DNA of 18,486 nucleotides from DATGWF01 sp035299585 (GCA_035299585.1 DATGWF010000012.1:1-18486), one strand, 5' to 3'; numbered from the stretch's first letter, positions 1-8,102 are shown. Numbers and translations are program-made. Notes: generated from the letters alone by a model not told the origin.

Positions 1-1308
1 GAGGGTGCCGAGATTGCCGTCGCGGCAATCGAGCCGAAGGGTCACGAGACCACCCCGCCACCGCGGTACACCGAGGCAAGCCTGGTGAAGCGACTCGAGG
101 AGCTCGGTATCGGGCGACCCTCGACCTTCGCGTCGATCATCTCGACCATTCTGGACCGGGGATACGTGTCGCTTCGCGGGCAAGCCCTCATCCCGAGTTG
201 GACGGCATTCTCGGTCGTCAAGCTCCTCGAAGAGCACTTCGGCGACCTGGTCTCATATGACTTCACTGCCGAGATGGAAAACGATCTTGACCGGATTGCT
301 TCCGGTGAGGCCAATCGCGTGGACTGGCTCACGTCGTTCTATTTCGGCGGTGGAGACCAGCCCGGCTTGCGAACCGTCGTGGACAACCTGGGCGAGATTG
401 ACGCCCGGGCCATCAACTCGGTCGCCATCGCCGACGGAATTACGCTTCGTATCGGGAAGTACGGCCCGTACCTCGAACTCCCTCCTGAGGAAGAGGGTGG
501 CGACCCGATTCGAGTGAACGTGCCGGAGGACATTGCGCCGGACGAGCTCACGATTGCAAAGGCTCACGAGCTCATTGACAAGGCCGCCGCCGGCGATCGC
601 GTCGTCGGGGTGCATCCCGTCACTGGGCAAACCATCGTTGCGAAGGATGGCCGCTACGGTCCGTACATCACGGAACTCATCGAGGATGAGGTCGATCCGG
701 TAACGGGCGAGGTTCTTCCTCCCAAGAAGAATGCGCCAAAGCCTCGGACGGCCTCCTTGTTCAAGTCAATGTCGCCGGCGACGGTCGATTTGGACACTGC
801 TGTGCGGCTGCTCGACCTGCCTCGCGTTGTGGGGGTAGACCCGGAGAGTGGCGACGAAATTAAGTCGCAAAATGGCCGCTATGGCCCGTATCTGACCAAG
901 GGCACCGACACGCGAAGCCTGCCTTCCGAAGATGCCATCTTTGACATCGATCTTGCCGGTGCGCTCGACCTCTTTGCTCAGCCGAAGTATGGCGCCCGAC
1001 GCGCGAGCGCCGCGATCAAGGAGTTCGATGCGGACCCGGTGAGCGGCAAGCCAATCAAGATCAAGGACGGACGGTTCGGTCCGTACGTGACCGATGGAGA
1101 GACGAACGCCACGGTACCTCGTGGTGAGGAGCCGACCGAAATCACGTTCGAGCGAGCGGTCGAGTTGCTGCAGATCAAGCGCGATAAGGGTCCGGCTCCG
1201 AAACGCGGCGCCAAGAAAACTCCTGCCAAGAAGGCGACGACCAAGAAAGCTCCGGCCAAGAAGACCGCCTCGAAGTCCGCAACGAAAGCTCCCAAGTCGA
1301 GCTCATGA
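1..1308 (+). CDS. topA: DNA topoisomerase I, C-terminal part (5' end outside window)
   Basis: Type IA topoisomerase that relaxes negative supercoils. The reading frame is open from base 1, so the catalytic N-terminal part lies upstream of the window. The first visible residues contain the conserved PPPRYTEASLVK and LGIGRPSTFASII motifs of the type IA core. These are followed by four C-terminal repeats with a (G)K/RY/FGPY signature at 451-471, 646-666, 871-891 and 1066-1086, spaced 195, 225 and 195 bases apart. There are no zinc-finger cysteines. The last roughly 35 residues are a Lys/Ala/Thr-rich basic tail, as known for actinobacterial TopA, where it contributes to DNA binding. The TGA stop overlaps the tmk start as ATGA, suggesting translational coupling. 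Identification is secure. Confidence 0.97.
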   Translation, partial: EGAEIAVAAIEPKGHETTPPPRYTEASLVKRLEELGIGRPSTFASIISTILDRGYVSLRGQALIPSWTAFSVVKLLEEHFGDLVSYDFTAEMENDLDRIASGEANRVDWLTSFYFGGGDQPGLRTVVDNLGEIDARAINSVAIADGITLRIGKYGPYLELPPEEEGGDPIRVNVPEDIAPDELTIAKAHELIDKAAAGDRVVGVHPVTGQTIVAKDGRYGPYITELIEDEVDPVTGEVLPPKKNAPKPRTASLFKSMSPATVDLDTAVRLLDLPRVVGVDPESGDEIKSQNGRYGPYLTKGTDTRSLPSEDAIFDIDLAGALDLFAQPKYGARRASAAIKEFDADPVSGKPIKIKDGRFGPYVTDGETNATVPRGEEPTEITFERAVELLQIKRDKGPAPKRGAKKTPAKKATTKKAPAKKTASKSATKAPKSSS

Positions 1309-1940
1309 GTCGCGGAATCTTCATCACGTTCGAGGGCGGGGATGGGGTCGGCAAGTCGACCCAGGCCGCGATGCTCGAAACCTGGTTGCGCGCGCACGGG
1401 CATCGCGTCGTTCGCACGCGTGAGCCGGGTGGCACGGAAATCGGTGAGCAGCTTCGCGCAATCGTGTTACATCATCCGGGCCACATCGCTCCGCGCGCCG
1501 AAGCGCTCATCTATGCGGCAGACCGTGCACACCACGTCGAGAGTCTCGTGCGTCCCGCGCTTGAGCGCGGTGACATCGTTCTGCAAGACCGCTATCTGGA
1601 CTCGTCAGTCGCGTACCAGGGAGCCGGGCGTGTGCTCGAAGCGGGCGAGGTACGCAACCTCTCCCTGTGGGCCACAGAGGGCCTCCTGCCCGACCTCACA
1701 ATTTTGCTGGACCTCGACGCGGCGGATGCGCGGGTTCGGCTCGATTCAGCCGACAAGCCGTTCGACCGGCTCGAATCGGAAGCATCTTCCTTTCACGAGC
1801 GCGTGCGCGAGGCCTTCCTGGGACTTGCCGAAGCGGAACCGCAACGGTTCCTCGTGCTCAATGCCGCCGAGGCCGCCGAGGCCATCCACGAAGCGATACG
1901 GGCTCGCGTCGCCGACCTCATCGCCACGCAGACTGACTAG
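1305..1940 (+). CDS. tmk: Thymidylate kinase (dTMP kinase)
   Basis: Phosphorylates dTMP to dTDP with ATP in dTTP synthesis. The 211-residue protein has the normal family length. It starts with the P-loop FEGGDGVGKST (about residues 9-19), followed by the TREPGGTEIGEQLR substrate-site motif and the DRYLDSSVAYQGAGR motif. The ATG overlaps the topA stop codon as ATGA, so it is probably translated by coupling from the topA message. holB follows after 9 bases. The TAG stop codon also forms the first half of the proposed -10 box for holB. Identification is secure. Confidence 0.97.
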   Translation: MSRGIFITFEGGDGVGKSTQAAMLETWLRAHGHRVVRTREPGGTEIGEQLRAIVLHHPGHIAPRAEALIYAADRAHHVESLVRPALERGDIVLQDRYLDSSVAYQGAGRVLEAGEVRNLSLWATEGLLPDLTILLDLDAADARVRLDSADKPFDRLESEASSFHERVREAFLGLAEAEPQRFLVLNAAEAAEAIHEAIRARVADLIATQTD

Positions 1941-1943
1941 CCT
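1938..1943 (+). promoter_or_regulatory. Putative -10 box TAGCCT of a leaderless holB transcript
   Basis: TAGCCT lies exactly 6 bases before the holB ATG, and no Shine-Dalgarno sequence precedes that ATG. Its first three bases are the tmk stop codon. The same arrangement occurs at eight other genes in this window. No convincing -35 box is visible. Inferred from position and recurrence. Confidence 0.5.
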
Positions 1944-1949
1944 GTCCCT

Positions 1950-3098
1950 ATGAGCATCTGGGCGGAGGCGAGCCAACCGGCGGCCGCAGAACTGCTGCGC
2001 GCTGCAGCGATCGCCGCACGCTCCGGAAACCGCACTGGCGAGATGACCCATGCCTGGCTGCTTACGGGGCCGCCCGGCTCGGGACGATCGACGCTCGCGT
2101 TCGCGTTCGCGACCGCGCTCATTTCGGGCAACCCCGACGGCGATCCGGCAGTCCACCGCCAGGTTGAGTCCGGCGCGCATCCAGACGTGCACGTACTCAC
2201 GACCGAGGGTGTCATCATCCGCATCGATGACGTTCGCGAGGTGGTCAAGCGATCACACTTCGCTCCATCGACGGGTTTCTTCCGGGTCATCGTGGTGGAG
2301 GATGCCGACCGGATGACCGAGCACACCTCCAACGTTTTACTCAAGGAACTCGAGGAGCCGCTCGCGTCGACGGTGTGGATCTTGTGCGCACCGAGCGAAG
2401 CGGATTTGCTCCCCACGATTCGTTCGCGCGTGCGTTCCGTTCGGCTCTCAACTCCGGCCGCGGAAACCGTCGCGCGACTCCTCCAGGAGCGGCACGGAAT
2501 TTCAGCTGAGCGGGCCGAACAGGCCGCGCGACTGGCGCAATCACACGTCGGTATGGCCACACGACTGGCCTCGAGTGATGAGGCCGCCGCCCGTCGAGCC
2601 GAAACCATCGACATTGTCTTGGGCGTCCGTTCCACACGCGGCGCGGTTGAAGCGGCCGCGCGGCTGCTCGAAATCGCCGGCGAAGATTCGGCGGCACTCG
2701 CCGAGGAGCGCAATCAGAGCGAGCGCGATCGGGTGTTTCGCTCGCTCGGTCTCGAGCCGGGAGCCGCTGTGCCGCCCGCTCTGCGAGCGCAAGTGAAGGC
2801 GCTAGAGGACGAGCAGAAACGTCGCGGGACGCGAGCGCTCCGGGACGGTGTCGACCGCATCCTGACGGACCTGTCCTCTGTCTTTCGCGACGTCCTGCTG
2901 CTGCAACTGGGTGCCAACATTCCACTCGTCAACACCGAGTGGATTGATGCGCTGACTCTCGCCGCTGGGCGCACCCGACCGGGGGACACCATGAACACTC
3001 TGGAGGCAGTCTTCCAGGCCAGAAATAGCATTCACGCCAACGCGCAGCCTCTGCTCGCGTTGGAAGCAATGCTGCTTTCGGCCAAACGGAAGGACTAA
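1950..3098 (+). CDS. holB: DNA polymerase III subunit delta'
   Basis: Clamp-loader subunit with an AAA+ fold. Residues about 33-43 contain a Walker A-like motif, GPPGSGRST, in which the usual Lys is Arg, as also seen in mycobacterial delta'. Later conserved stretches are VVEDADRMTEHTSNVLLKELEEP (Walker B region) and a sensor-1 stretch, followed by PTIRSRVRSVRL. The region between Walker A and HPDVHVLTTEG, where most delta' proteins carry a four-cysteine zinc module, contains no cysteine here. The gene follows tmk by 9 bases and precedes the peptidase gene by 2. It probably has its own leaderless promoter besides read-through from tmk. The 382-residue length is normal for actinobacteria. Identification is strong. 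Confidence 0.93.
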   Translation: MSIWAEASQPAAAELLRAAAIAARSGNRTGEMTHAWLLTGPPGSGRSTLAFAFATALISGNPDGDPAVHRQVESGAHPDVHVLTTEGVIIRIDDVREVVKRSHFAPSTGFFRVIVVEDADRMTEHTSNVLLKELEEPLASTVWILCAPSEADLLPTIRSRVRSVRLSTPAAETVARLLQERHGISAERAEQAARLAQSHVGMATRLASSDEAAARRAETIDIVLGVRSTRGAVEAAARLLEIAGEDSAALAEERNQSERDRVFRSLGLEPGAAVPPALRAQVKALEDEQKRRGTRALRDGVDRILTDLSSVFRDVLLLQLGANIPLVNTEWIDALTLAAGRTRPGDTMNTLEAVFQARNSIHANAQPLLALEAMLLSAKRKD

Positions 3099-3100
3099 CC

Positions 3101-4567
3101 ATGAAACGAGTCATCGCGCCGCTGCTTGCAGTTGCGATGGTCTCGTTGGGAGTAGCGCCGGCGTTCGCGGTTGAATCGTCGAGTCAACCTGAGGACGTCT
3201 CTGCGTACTTCTCCCAGCGAGTCACGTGGACCCCCTGTGGGTTCATGAGCTGTACCACCATTACGGCACCCCTGGACTGGAGTGCTCCGAAGGGCGCCAA
3301 GATTTCTATCGCCCTGAATCGCCATTCGGCGACCGGGACGTCCCACGGCGCGCTCGTCGTCAATCCGGGCGGTCCCGGAGGAAGCGGCCTCGAGCTCGCG
3401 CAGGGCATCGCCGTCGGAGGGACATTTAGCACTCTGGCCTCGAATTTCGACATCGTCGGCTTCGATCCCCGGGGGGTCGGCGCCTCCACACAGGTCGTGT
3501 GCTCGAGCGATCCGGCCACGAGCTCCGGTATTTTCGACGTCTCTGCTACGCGAGGGAGCGCCAAATGGATTGCGCAGCAGCGCGCAGCGCAGAAAGCGCT
3601 CGGCGCTGAGTGCTTGAAGAACACCGGGTCACTCCTCGCCCACGTCGATACCAAGAGCGTGGCGCGAGATCTCGACCTCATCCGGTCAGTTTTGGGCGAG
3701 TCGAAGCTGAACTACTTGGGGTTCTCATACGGCACCAGCATCGGGGCCACCTATGCCGAGCTGTTCCCCAATCGCGTCGGGCGGTTCGTGCTCGATGGTG
3801 CGGTTGATCCTGCGCTGTCCTCGTCGCGGGTCACCCTGAATCAAGCGGTCGGGTTCGAGAACGCCCTCCGGGCATACGTGACCGATTGTCTGAGGCAATA
3901 CTCGTGTCCGTTCAGTGGAAAAACCGTCCGAGAATCGATGTCGTGGATTCGTTCAACGCTCGATTCCGCTGAATCGAGTCCGTTCCTGACAAGTGCCGGC
4001 GAAAGCATCAGCTCCGACATGCTCGTAGTCGCCATCGTGACGCCGCTGTACTCCAAGGCGTCGTGGCCGGAACTGTCCGGCTTGTTCCGTGCGCTCGGAT
4101 CCGGCAATGCCGACTCTGCCGCAGCGCTCATGAGCGACTACTGGAGTGGAGGCGCAAACAGCGCGGCGGTCAACCATGCCGTGAACTGCTTGGACTATCC
4201 GGCTCCCGATTCACGGCCGTCAACCATGGCGAGGGAGCGTGCGCAGCTCGAGGCTGCCGCGCCGACGTTTGGCACCTTCTTTGCGTATTCGGCGCTCAAT
4301 TGCTCCGAGTGGCCGTTCCGGTCTCCGACGCCGCGGGCCCCGATCCATGCACACGGCGCGAATCTGATTGTTGTGGTCGGGACGACGAACGATCCGGCCA
4401 CGCCGTACTCTCAGGCGGTCGCACTCGCTGGACAGTTGGATTCCTCACGGCTCATCACTCTGAAGGGCGAGGGCCACACCGCGTACGGCCAGTCTGCGTG
4501 CGTTCAGAACGCGGTCGACTCCTACCTCGTGAACGGCGTCGCGCCGAAGAAGGGGCTGACCTGCTAG
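3101..4567 (+). CDS. Secreted alpha/beta-hydrolase, tripeptidyl aminopeptidase type (S33 family)
   Basis: Probable exported peptidase that removes short peptides from protein N-termini, by analogy with Streptomyces Tap; the substrate is not known. A Sec signal peptide covers residues 1 to about 23 (MKRV, hydrophobic core, AFA). NPGGPGGSG near residue 90 is the oxyanion-hole loop. The nucleophile elbow GFSYG places Ser209, DPATP supplies Asp431 and GEGHT supplies His459. The C-terminal third matches the TAP-like C-terminal domain. Several cysteines suggest disulfides. It begins 2 bases after the holB stop with a GGAAGGA-like ribosome site upstream, so it is probably cotranscribed with holB. 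Family assignment is strong; a precise gene symbol is not justified. Confidence 0.9.
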   Translation: MKRVIAPLLAVAMVSLGVAPAFAVESSSQPEDVSAYFSQRVTWTPCGFMSCTTITAPLDWSAPKGAKISIALNRHSATGTSHGALVVNPGGPGGSGLELAQGIAVGGTFSTLASNFDIVGFDPRGVGASTQVVCSSDPATSSGIFDVSATRGSAKWIAQQRAAQKALGAECLKNTGSLLAHVDTKSVARDLDLIRSVLGESKLNYLGFSYGTSIGATYAELFPNRVGRFVLDGAVDPALSSSRVTLNQAVGFENALRAYVTDCLRQYSCPFSGKTVRESMSWIRSTLDSAESSPFLTSAGESISSDMLVVAIVTPLYSKASWPELSGLFRALGSGNADSAAALMSDYWSGGANSAAVNHAVNCLDYPAPDSRPSTMARERAQLEAAAPTFGTFFAYSALNCSEWPFRSPTPRAPIHAHGANLIVVVGTTNDPATPYSQAVALAGQLDSSRLITLKGEGHTAYGQSACVQNAVDSYLVNGVAPKKGLTC

Positions 4568-4575
4568 CTGCCTCC

Positions 4576-4624
4576 TCGGGCACACTGCAAGATTGCACTC
4601 TATGCAATACTGCAGTGTGCCCGA
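4576..4624. promoter_or_regulatory. 49-bp imperfect palindrome, probable TetR-family operator
   Basis: Two 22-base arms flank the 5-base centre CTCTA. The outer part TCGGGCACACTGCA (4576-4589) pairs with TGCAGTGTGCCCGA (4611-4624), and the inner ATTGCA (4592-4597) pairs with TGCAAT (4603-4608). Only the AG/AC dinucleotides between them fail to pair, so 20 of 22 positions match. It fills the gap between the peptidase and TetR genes and overlaps all candidate TetR start codons, so an autoregulatory operator is the simplest reading. In RNA the same sequence could fold into a hairpin ending the peptidase message, although no U-tract follows. Confidence 0.75.
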
Positions 4625-5228
4625 AACCTCCCCCGGCCTGCGTGAGCGGAAACGTCAACTCACCCAGCGTGCGATACAGCGCGCGGTGTTGACCTTGGCG
4701 GCCGAACGCGGGTTTGCGCAGGTCACCATTGAGGAAGTGAGTCGCGTCGCCGATATCGCGCCCCGAACCTTCTTCAATTATTTCGCCACCAAAGAGGCCG
4801 CACTGCTGGGGAACGTGCCGCTCGAACCGAGTGCGGCGGCGGCGGAACGATTTGTCGCTGGCGGGCCCCACGGCGAACTCTTCGTCGACTTCGGCGAACT
4901 CATGGTCGATCAGTTTTCCGGTTCACTCATTGACCGAGAACTCCTGCAGTTGCGGCATGCCGTGTTCAAGGAGAGCCCCCACCTGGCGAAACTCCATTTC
5001 GCTACGATGCGCAATCTCGAAGAACGGTTCGCGGAACTCATTCGTGCCCGCATTGCGGAGCACCGGCCGGCGGTTGAGGCCGATGCCGTGCTGCTGAGCA
5101 ATATCGCGAGCGCGACGATGCGATCGGCGTTCATGTCGTGGTCGAGAGCTGACGATGGGTCCTCGCTCGAAGAGTGGATCCGACGCTCGTTCTCGAGCGT
5201 GTGTCGCGTGGTCGACGAATACCGATAA
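4602..5228 (+). CDS. TetR/AcrR family transcriptional regulator
   Basis: One-component repressor. The N-terminal helix-turn-helix is clear: LRERKRQLTQRAIQRAVLTL, then GFAQVTIEEVSRVADIAPRTFFNYFATKEAAL. The remaining about 140 residues form the variable ligand/dimer domain, and the ligand cannot be read from sequence. Candidate starts are ATG 4602 (208 residues, used here), TTG 4593 and GTG 4617 (203 residues). All lie in the large palindrome and none has a Shine-Dalgarno sequence. An AATACT hexamer at 4606-4611 lies 5 bases before GTG 4617, so a leaderless GTG start is a real alternative. No efflux pump or enzyme operon is adjacent: a peptidase gene lies upstream and a tRNA downstream. Confidence 0.9.
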   Translation: MQYCSVPETSPGLRERKRQLTQRAIQRAVLTLAAERGFAQVTIEEVSRVADIAPRTFFNYFATKEAALLGNVPLEPSAAAAERFVAGGPHGELFVDFGELMVDQFSGSLIDRELLQLRHAVFKESPHLAKLHFATMRNLEERFAELIRARIAEHRPAVEADAVLLSNIASATMRSAFMSWSRADDGSSLEEWIRRSFSSVCRVVDEYR

Positions 5229-5255
5229 CATAGGTGAGTTCGCGAAAGCGAGCAG

Positions 5256-5331
5256 GCCGCTTTAGCTCAGTCGGCAGAGCGATTCACTCGTAATGAATAG
5301 GTCGGGGGTTCGATTCCCCCAAGCGGCTCCA
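5256..5331 (+). tRNA. tRNA-Thr (anticodon CGT)
   Basis: Full cloverleaf. The acceptor stem pairs GCCGCTT (5256-5262) with AAGCGGC (5321-5327). The D arm is 5265-5280. The anticodon stem ATTCA/TGAAT encloses the loop CTCGTAA with anticodon CGT at 5289-5291. The T arm is GGGGG-TTCGATT-CCCCC (5304-5320). Discriminator T5328 is followed by an encoded CCA (5329-5331). It reads ACG threonine codons. A weak TAACAT at 5226-5231 could be a -10 box. Confidence 0.97.
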
Positions 5332-5501
5332 AGACGTGACTTCGCGATGTCGCCCCGCCGTCAGGCGGCGATTGGCCGGTTCCTGTGCTCGGCTCTCCGT
5401 CTCGCGGCGGCCATCTCTCGGGGCCTTGGCCGTACCGCCGAATTCATGTCTGCGGTGACCGCCGCTCGCTTTCGGGGCAACGTGACGTGCCCCCGACTAC
5501 G
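5332..5501. other. Non-coding gap after tRNA-Thr
   Basis: No supported gene. A small dyad, CCGCC-GTCA-GGCGG (about 5355-5368), lies roughly 24 bases after the tRNA and might end its transcript, but it has no T-tract. Otherwise I see nothing here. Confidence 0.4.
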
Positions 5502-5537
5502 ACTGTGGGCCCTCGCCGAACGGCGAGGGCCCACAGT
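5502..5537 (-). terminator. Perfect 17-bp hairpin after the surface-protein gene
   Basis: ACTGTGGGCCCTCGCCG (5502-5518) is followed by a 2-base centre AA and its exact reverse complement (5521-5537). It begins 11 bases beyond the surface-protein stop codon on the minus strand. The stem is long and GC-rich and has no T-tract, like many actinobacterial intrinsic hairpins. It could act on either strand. Confidence 0.8.
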
Positions 5538-5548
5538 GGAATCCGGCG

Positions 5549-7381
5549 TTACGCCAGCTTGAAGCGGCGAGCGAGAATTGCGCCGATGCCGCCGAGTAGG
5601 ACCAGAGCGAGGGCCGGGAGCATCCAGCCTCCGTTCGAACCGGTCGAGGCGAGCGCAACCGCCGAGGTCGCACTTGCTGCGAGGGTGGTGAGCTCACCGG
5701 TTGCCGGCAGCGAGGTGCCGTTCTCGTCCACGGTCTCAACGCTGACCGCGTACACCGTCTCCGGGTCGAGACCGGTGAGGTCGAAGCTCGCGTCCGAAGC
5801 CGTACCCACGAGGTCGCCGTCGACATAGACGTTGTACTCGGTGGCGCCGTCGACAGGGGTCCAGTTGAGCGTCGCGCTGCTGTCGGTGATGTTGTCGGCA
5901 GCGAGATCGGTCACCGAGTCCGGAGCGAGCACCCAGTTGATGCTGAGGTTGTTCCGGGGGCTCTGGTTGAAGAACATCAGGTAGTTGCCGTCGGCAATGT
6001 CACCGGTCGAATCGGTCGACTGCATGATGTCGCCGACGAGTTCGAAGCCGGTCTCCACGTCGTAAAACAACCAGTTCGACGAAGGCGAAACCTCGCGCGA
6101 GCCGTATTGGTCGTTCGACGAAACGAAGTCGAAGTTCGTTCCGTTGCCAGAGCCGCCCAGCAGGTCGCCGATGCCATCACAGTTGGCGTCGAACACGAGC
6201 TTGACGCGCTCGCCCGGCTTGGTTGCGATGGTGTAGTTGCCGTAGTCGTCGACGAGTGAGCAGTCAATGTGGAACGTGCGCACTACTCCGACCGGCGCCG
6301 CAAGGGTGTGGAACGGAACGTCAATGCGCTCGGAGACCAGGTCGCCGTTCGCGTTCGTCGCTTCAACCGAAAGAACGTAGTCCGTGTCCGGCGTCAGGTT
6401 CGCAACCGAGAACCGGTCGACCCACGTGTCGTTCACATACGTGCCGTCCAGGTAGACCTGGAATTGGTAGTCGTTGTAGTTGAGCAGCTCTGGGAACTCC
6501 CAGAACAGGGTCGCCGTGGTGTCGGTGACCCAACGTACATCTGCATTTTCAGGCTCTCCGGGGGCGTCGCCGATGCAGAGGCCTTCGCCAGCACTCGTGA
6601 AGGTCACATCCACGCTGTCGAGGTAGGGGTCGTCGAAGCTCGGGGTGTAGTCAGCGTCCATTGCGTCGTACCAGCTTTGGTCGTACACGCGGAAGGTCGC
6701 GACGACGTCGCGGTTACAGGCGAAGTACTGCCATCCGAGTTCGGTGAAGTAGTTCCCCATATCCATTTCGGCGAAGTAGCCATCGATGAACACAGCGACG
6801 AGCTGGTCGTACGAACCGTTTGTCGTGACATTTAGCTCGTCACCATCGGACATGGTGGTCTGGTCGGCCGAAATGGTGACCGGGTTCGAGATAGTGATGG
6901 TCGCGGTTGCGTCCGGAGTCGCTTCGCGGAAATACACGTCGAAATAGATTGAATCACACGTCACACCGTTGTAAAACTCGATTGTGACGCCTTCGTCTTC
7001 ACTCAGATCGCCGCTCAAGTCGGCGTTGCTGACGGTGGTTCCGGAGGCGATGGTCGAGAGCGGAATCAGGTCGCCCCAACCGGTGAAGTAATCATTGGTG
7101 TAGTACGACGAGGTGCCGTTGGTGTAATCAGACATCTGGATGAGGGCGCCGTACGGTGCGTACACCTGCACGTAACAGCCGGTCCAGTCGGTCGAGTTAA
7201 AGGTCGGGTCTTCGTTGAACGTCAACGTCGCTGATTCGCCGTCTGCGACCGTGTCCTGCGAGAAGGACACCGAGTTAATCGTCGCAGGCGTTGCAAACGC
7301 AACGGCACTCACGCCGGCGACGCTGATGATGGATGCCGCGAGCACAGCGATGAGCTTGCGGCCACTGAACGTGGTCTTCAT
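5549..7381 (-). CDS. LAxTG-anchored surface protein with fibronectin type III domains
   Basis: Predicted 610-residue exported wall-anchored protein. A signal peptide covers residues 1-30 (MKTTFSGRKLIAVL, ending AFA). Residues 31 to about 270 are an acidic, Tyr/Asp-rich region with four cysteines that I do not recognise. An FN3 domain lies at about 273-360 (LTPDTDYVLSVEATN), then an unrecognised region, then a second FN3 domain at about 486-567 (LDPETVYAVSVETVD). The C-terminus has LASTG at 577-581, a hydrophobic segment and a basic tail ARRFKLA. LAxTG is the motif associated with class E sortases; no sortase gene is in the window. The start at 7381 is chosen over 7399 because GGGGAGA sits just upstream and the signal peptide begins there. 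Function is unknown; adhesion or envelope interaction is inference. Confidence 0.88.
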   Translation of the reverse strand: MKTTFSGRKLIAVLAASIISVAGVSAVAFATPATINSVSFSQDTVADGESATLTFNEDPTFNSTDWTGCYVQVYAPYGALIQMSDYTNGTSSYYTNDYFTGWGDLIPLSTIASGTTVSNADLSGDLSEDEGVTIEFYNGVTCDSIYFDVYFREATPDATATITISNPVTISADQTTMSDGDELNVTTNGSYDQLVAVFIDGYFAEMDMGNYFTELGWQYFACNRDVVATFRVYDQSWYDAMDADYTPSFDDPYLDSVDVTFTSAGEGLCIGDAPGEPENADVRWVTDTTATLFWEFPELLNYNDYQFQVYLDGTYVNDTWVDRFSVANLTPDTDYVLSVEATNANGDLVSERIDVPFHTLAAPVGVVRTFHIDCSLVDDYGNYTIATKPGERVKLVFDANCDGIGDLLGGSGNGTNFDFVSSNDQYGSREVSPSSNWLFYDVETGFELVGDIMQSTDSTGDIADGNYLMFFNQSPRNNLSINWVLAPDSVTDLAADNITDSSATLNWTPVDGATEYNVYVDGDLVGTASDASFDLTGLDPETVYAVSVETVDENGTSLPATGELTTLAASATSAVALASTGSNGGWMLPALALVLLGGIGAILARRFKLA

Positions 7382-7489
7382 TTCTCCCCTTTGCGCCATG
7401 CGCAGTGCACGGCGAAGTCTGATTTCCCAATACTATCCAGAACTCAACGGGCGGAGAAAGCGGGAGCGAGTGGGAACGCGGGAGCGCGC

Positions 7490-7987
7490 TTAGTCAGCCG
7501 CGTTGCCGCCGCGGCTCGCGTGCGGAGCGACGTCGGGCATTGCCTCGATGAGGATGGAGCAAATGCGTTCGAGCGCCGCCATGTCATCCGCGCTTAGCGC
7601 CGTGCCGACGTGGGCGCGAATCGATCGGGCATGTTCTCGGGCCACCCGCTCAAACGCCGCGGTGCCACGTTCGGTGAGCTCAACGATTGCGCCACGGCCG
7701 TCGTGCGGATCGGGCCGCTTTGCGACGAAGCCGCGCTGGGTGAGGCGATCGACCATTCGGCTCACGCTCGACTGGCTCAGCAATACATTCCGGTTGAGGT
7801 CGCGCATGCGGATGGAACGCTCGCGTTCGCGGGCAACGGTGAAGAGTACGTCGTATTCGTTGAGGGTCAGAACGTCGTCCGGGAATTCTGCATGCAGGAC
7901 CCGCAGAACGCGCACTTGGGCACGGAAGAGCGCTTCCCATGCGCTGAGGGCATTGGACGCTGCCGACGGAGACGTGCTCTGCACCAT
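7490..7987 (-). CDS. MarR family transcriptional regulator
   Basis: Winged-helix regulator of 165 residues, typical for MarR. The core reads LTLNEYDVLFTVARERERSIRMRDLNRNVLLSQSSVSRMVDRLTQRGFVAKRPDPHDGRGAIVELTERG, with recognition helix SQSSVSRMVDRLTQ and the DxRxA-type wing (here DGRGA). The start at 7987 is used because AAGGAG lies 9 bases upstream; the open frame extends to 8107, but that extra part has no family resemblance. It lies between the winged-helix gene and the surface-protein gene, all on the minus strand, with a strong hairpin separating it from the former. The surface protein 108 bases downstream may be a target, but that is inference from position only. Confidence 0.9.
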   Translation of the reverse strand: MVQSTSPSAASNALSAWEALFRAQVRVLRVLHAEFPDDVLTLNEYDVLFTVARERERSIRMRDLNRNVLLSQSSVSRMVDRLTQRGFVAKRPDPHDGRGAIVELTERGTAAFERVAREHARSIRAHVGTALSADDMAALERICSILIEAMPDVAPHASRGGNAAD

Positions 7988-8070
7988 GATGGTCGACTCC
8001 TTCACGATTGGCCAAGGGTACCGCAGGTGCGTGATGTGAGGGGATTGAATCTCGGCCCCGTAGACAGAAT

Positions 8071-8102
8071 GAGAGCCGGTCGAAGGGGGACGACCGGCTC
8101 TC
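8071..8102 (-). terminator. 12-bp hairpin between the winged-helix gene and the MarR gene
   Basis: GAGAGCCGGTCG (8071-8082) pairs exactly with CGACCGGCTCTC (8091-8102) around an 8-base loop. It lies 144 bases beyond the winged-helix stop and about 80 bases before the MarR start, so it probably separates the two transcripts. The 144 bases before it contain no gene I can support. Confidence 0.65.

Noticed and set aside
1201..1305. Low-complexity Lys/Ala/Thr repeats at the end of topA
   Set aside because: This is the usual basic tail of actinobacterial TopA, not an independent repeat element.
5293..5828. Plus-strand open frames after the tRNA
   Set aside because: One begins inside the tRNA and the other runs antisense into the surface-protein gene; neither has family features.
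7461..7488. Direct repeat of CGGGAGCG before the surface-protein gene
   Set aside because: Only two short copies in GC-rich DNA; too weak to call a repeat or operator.
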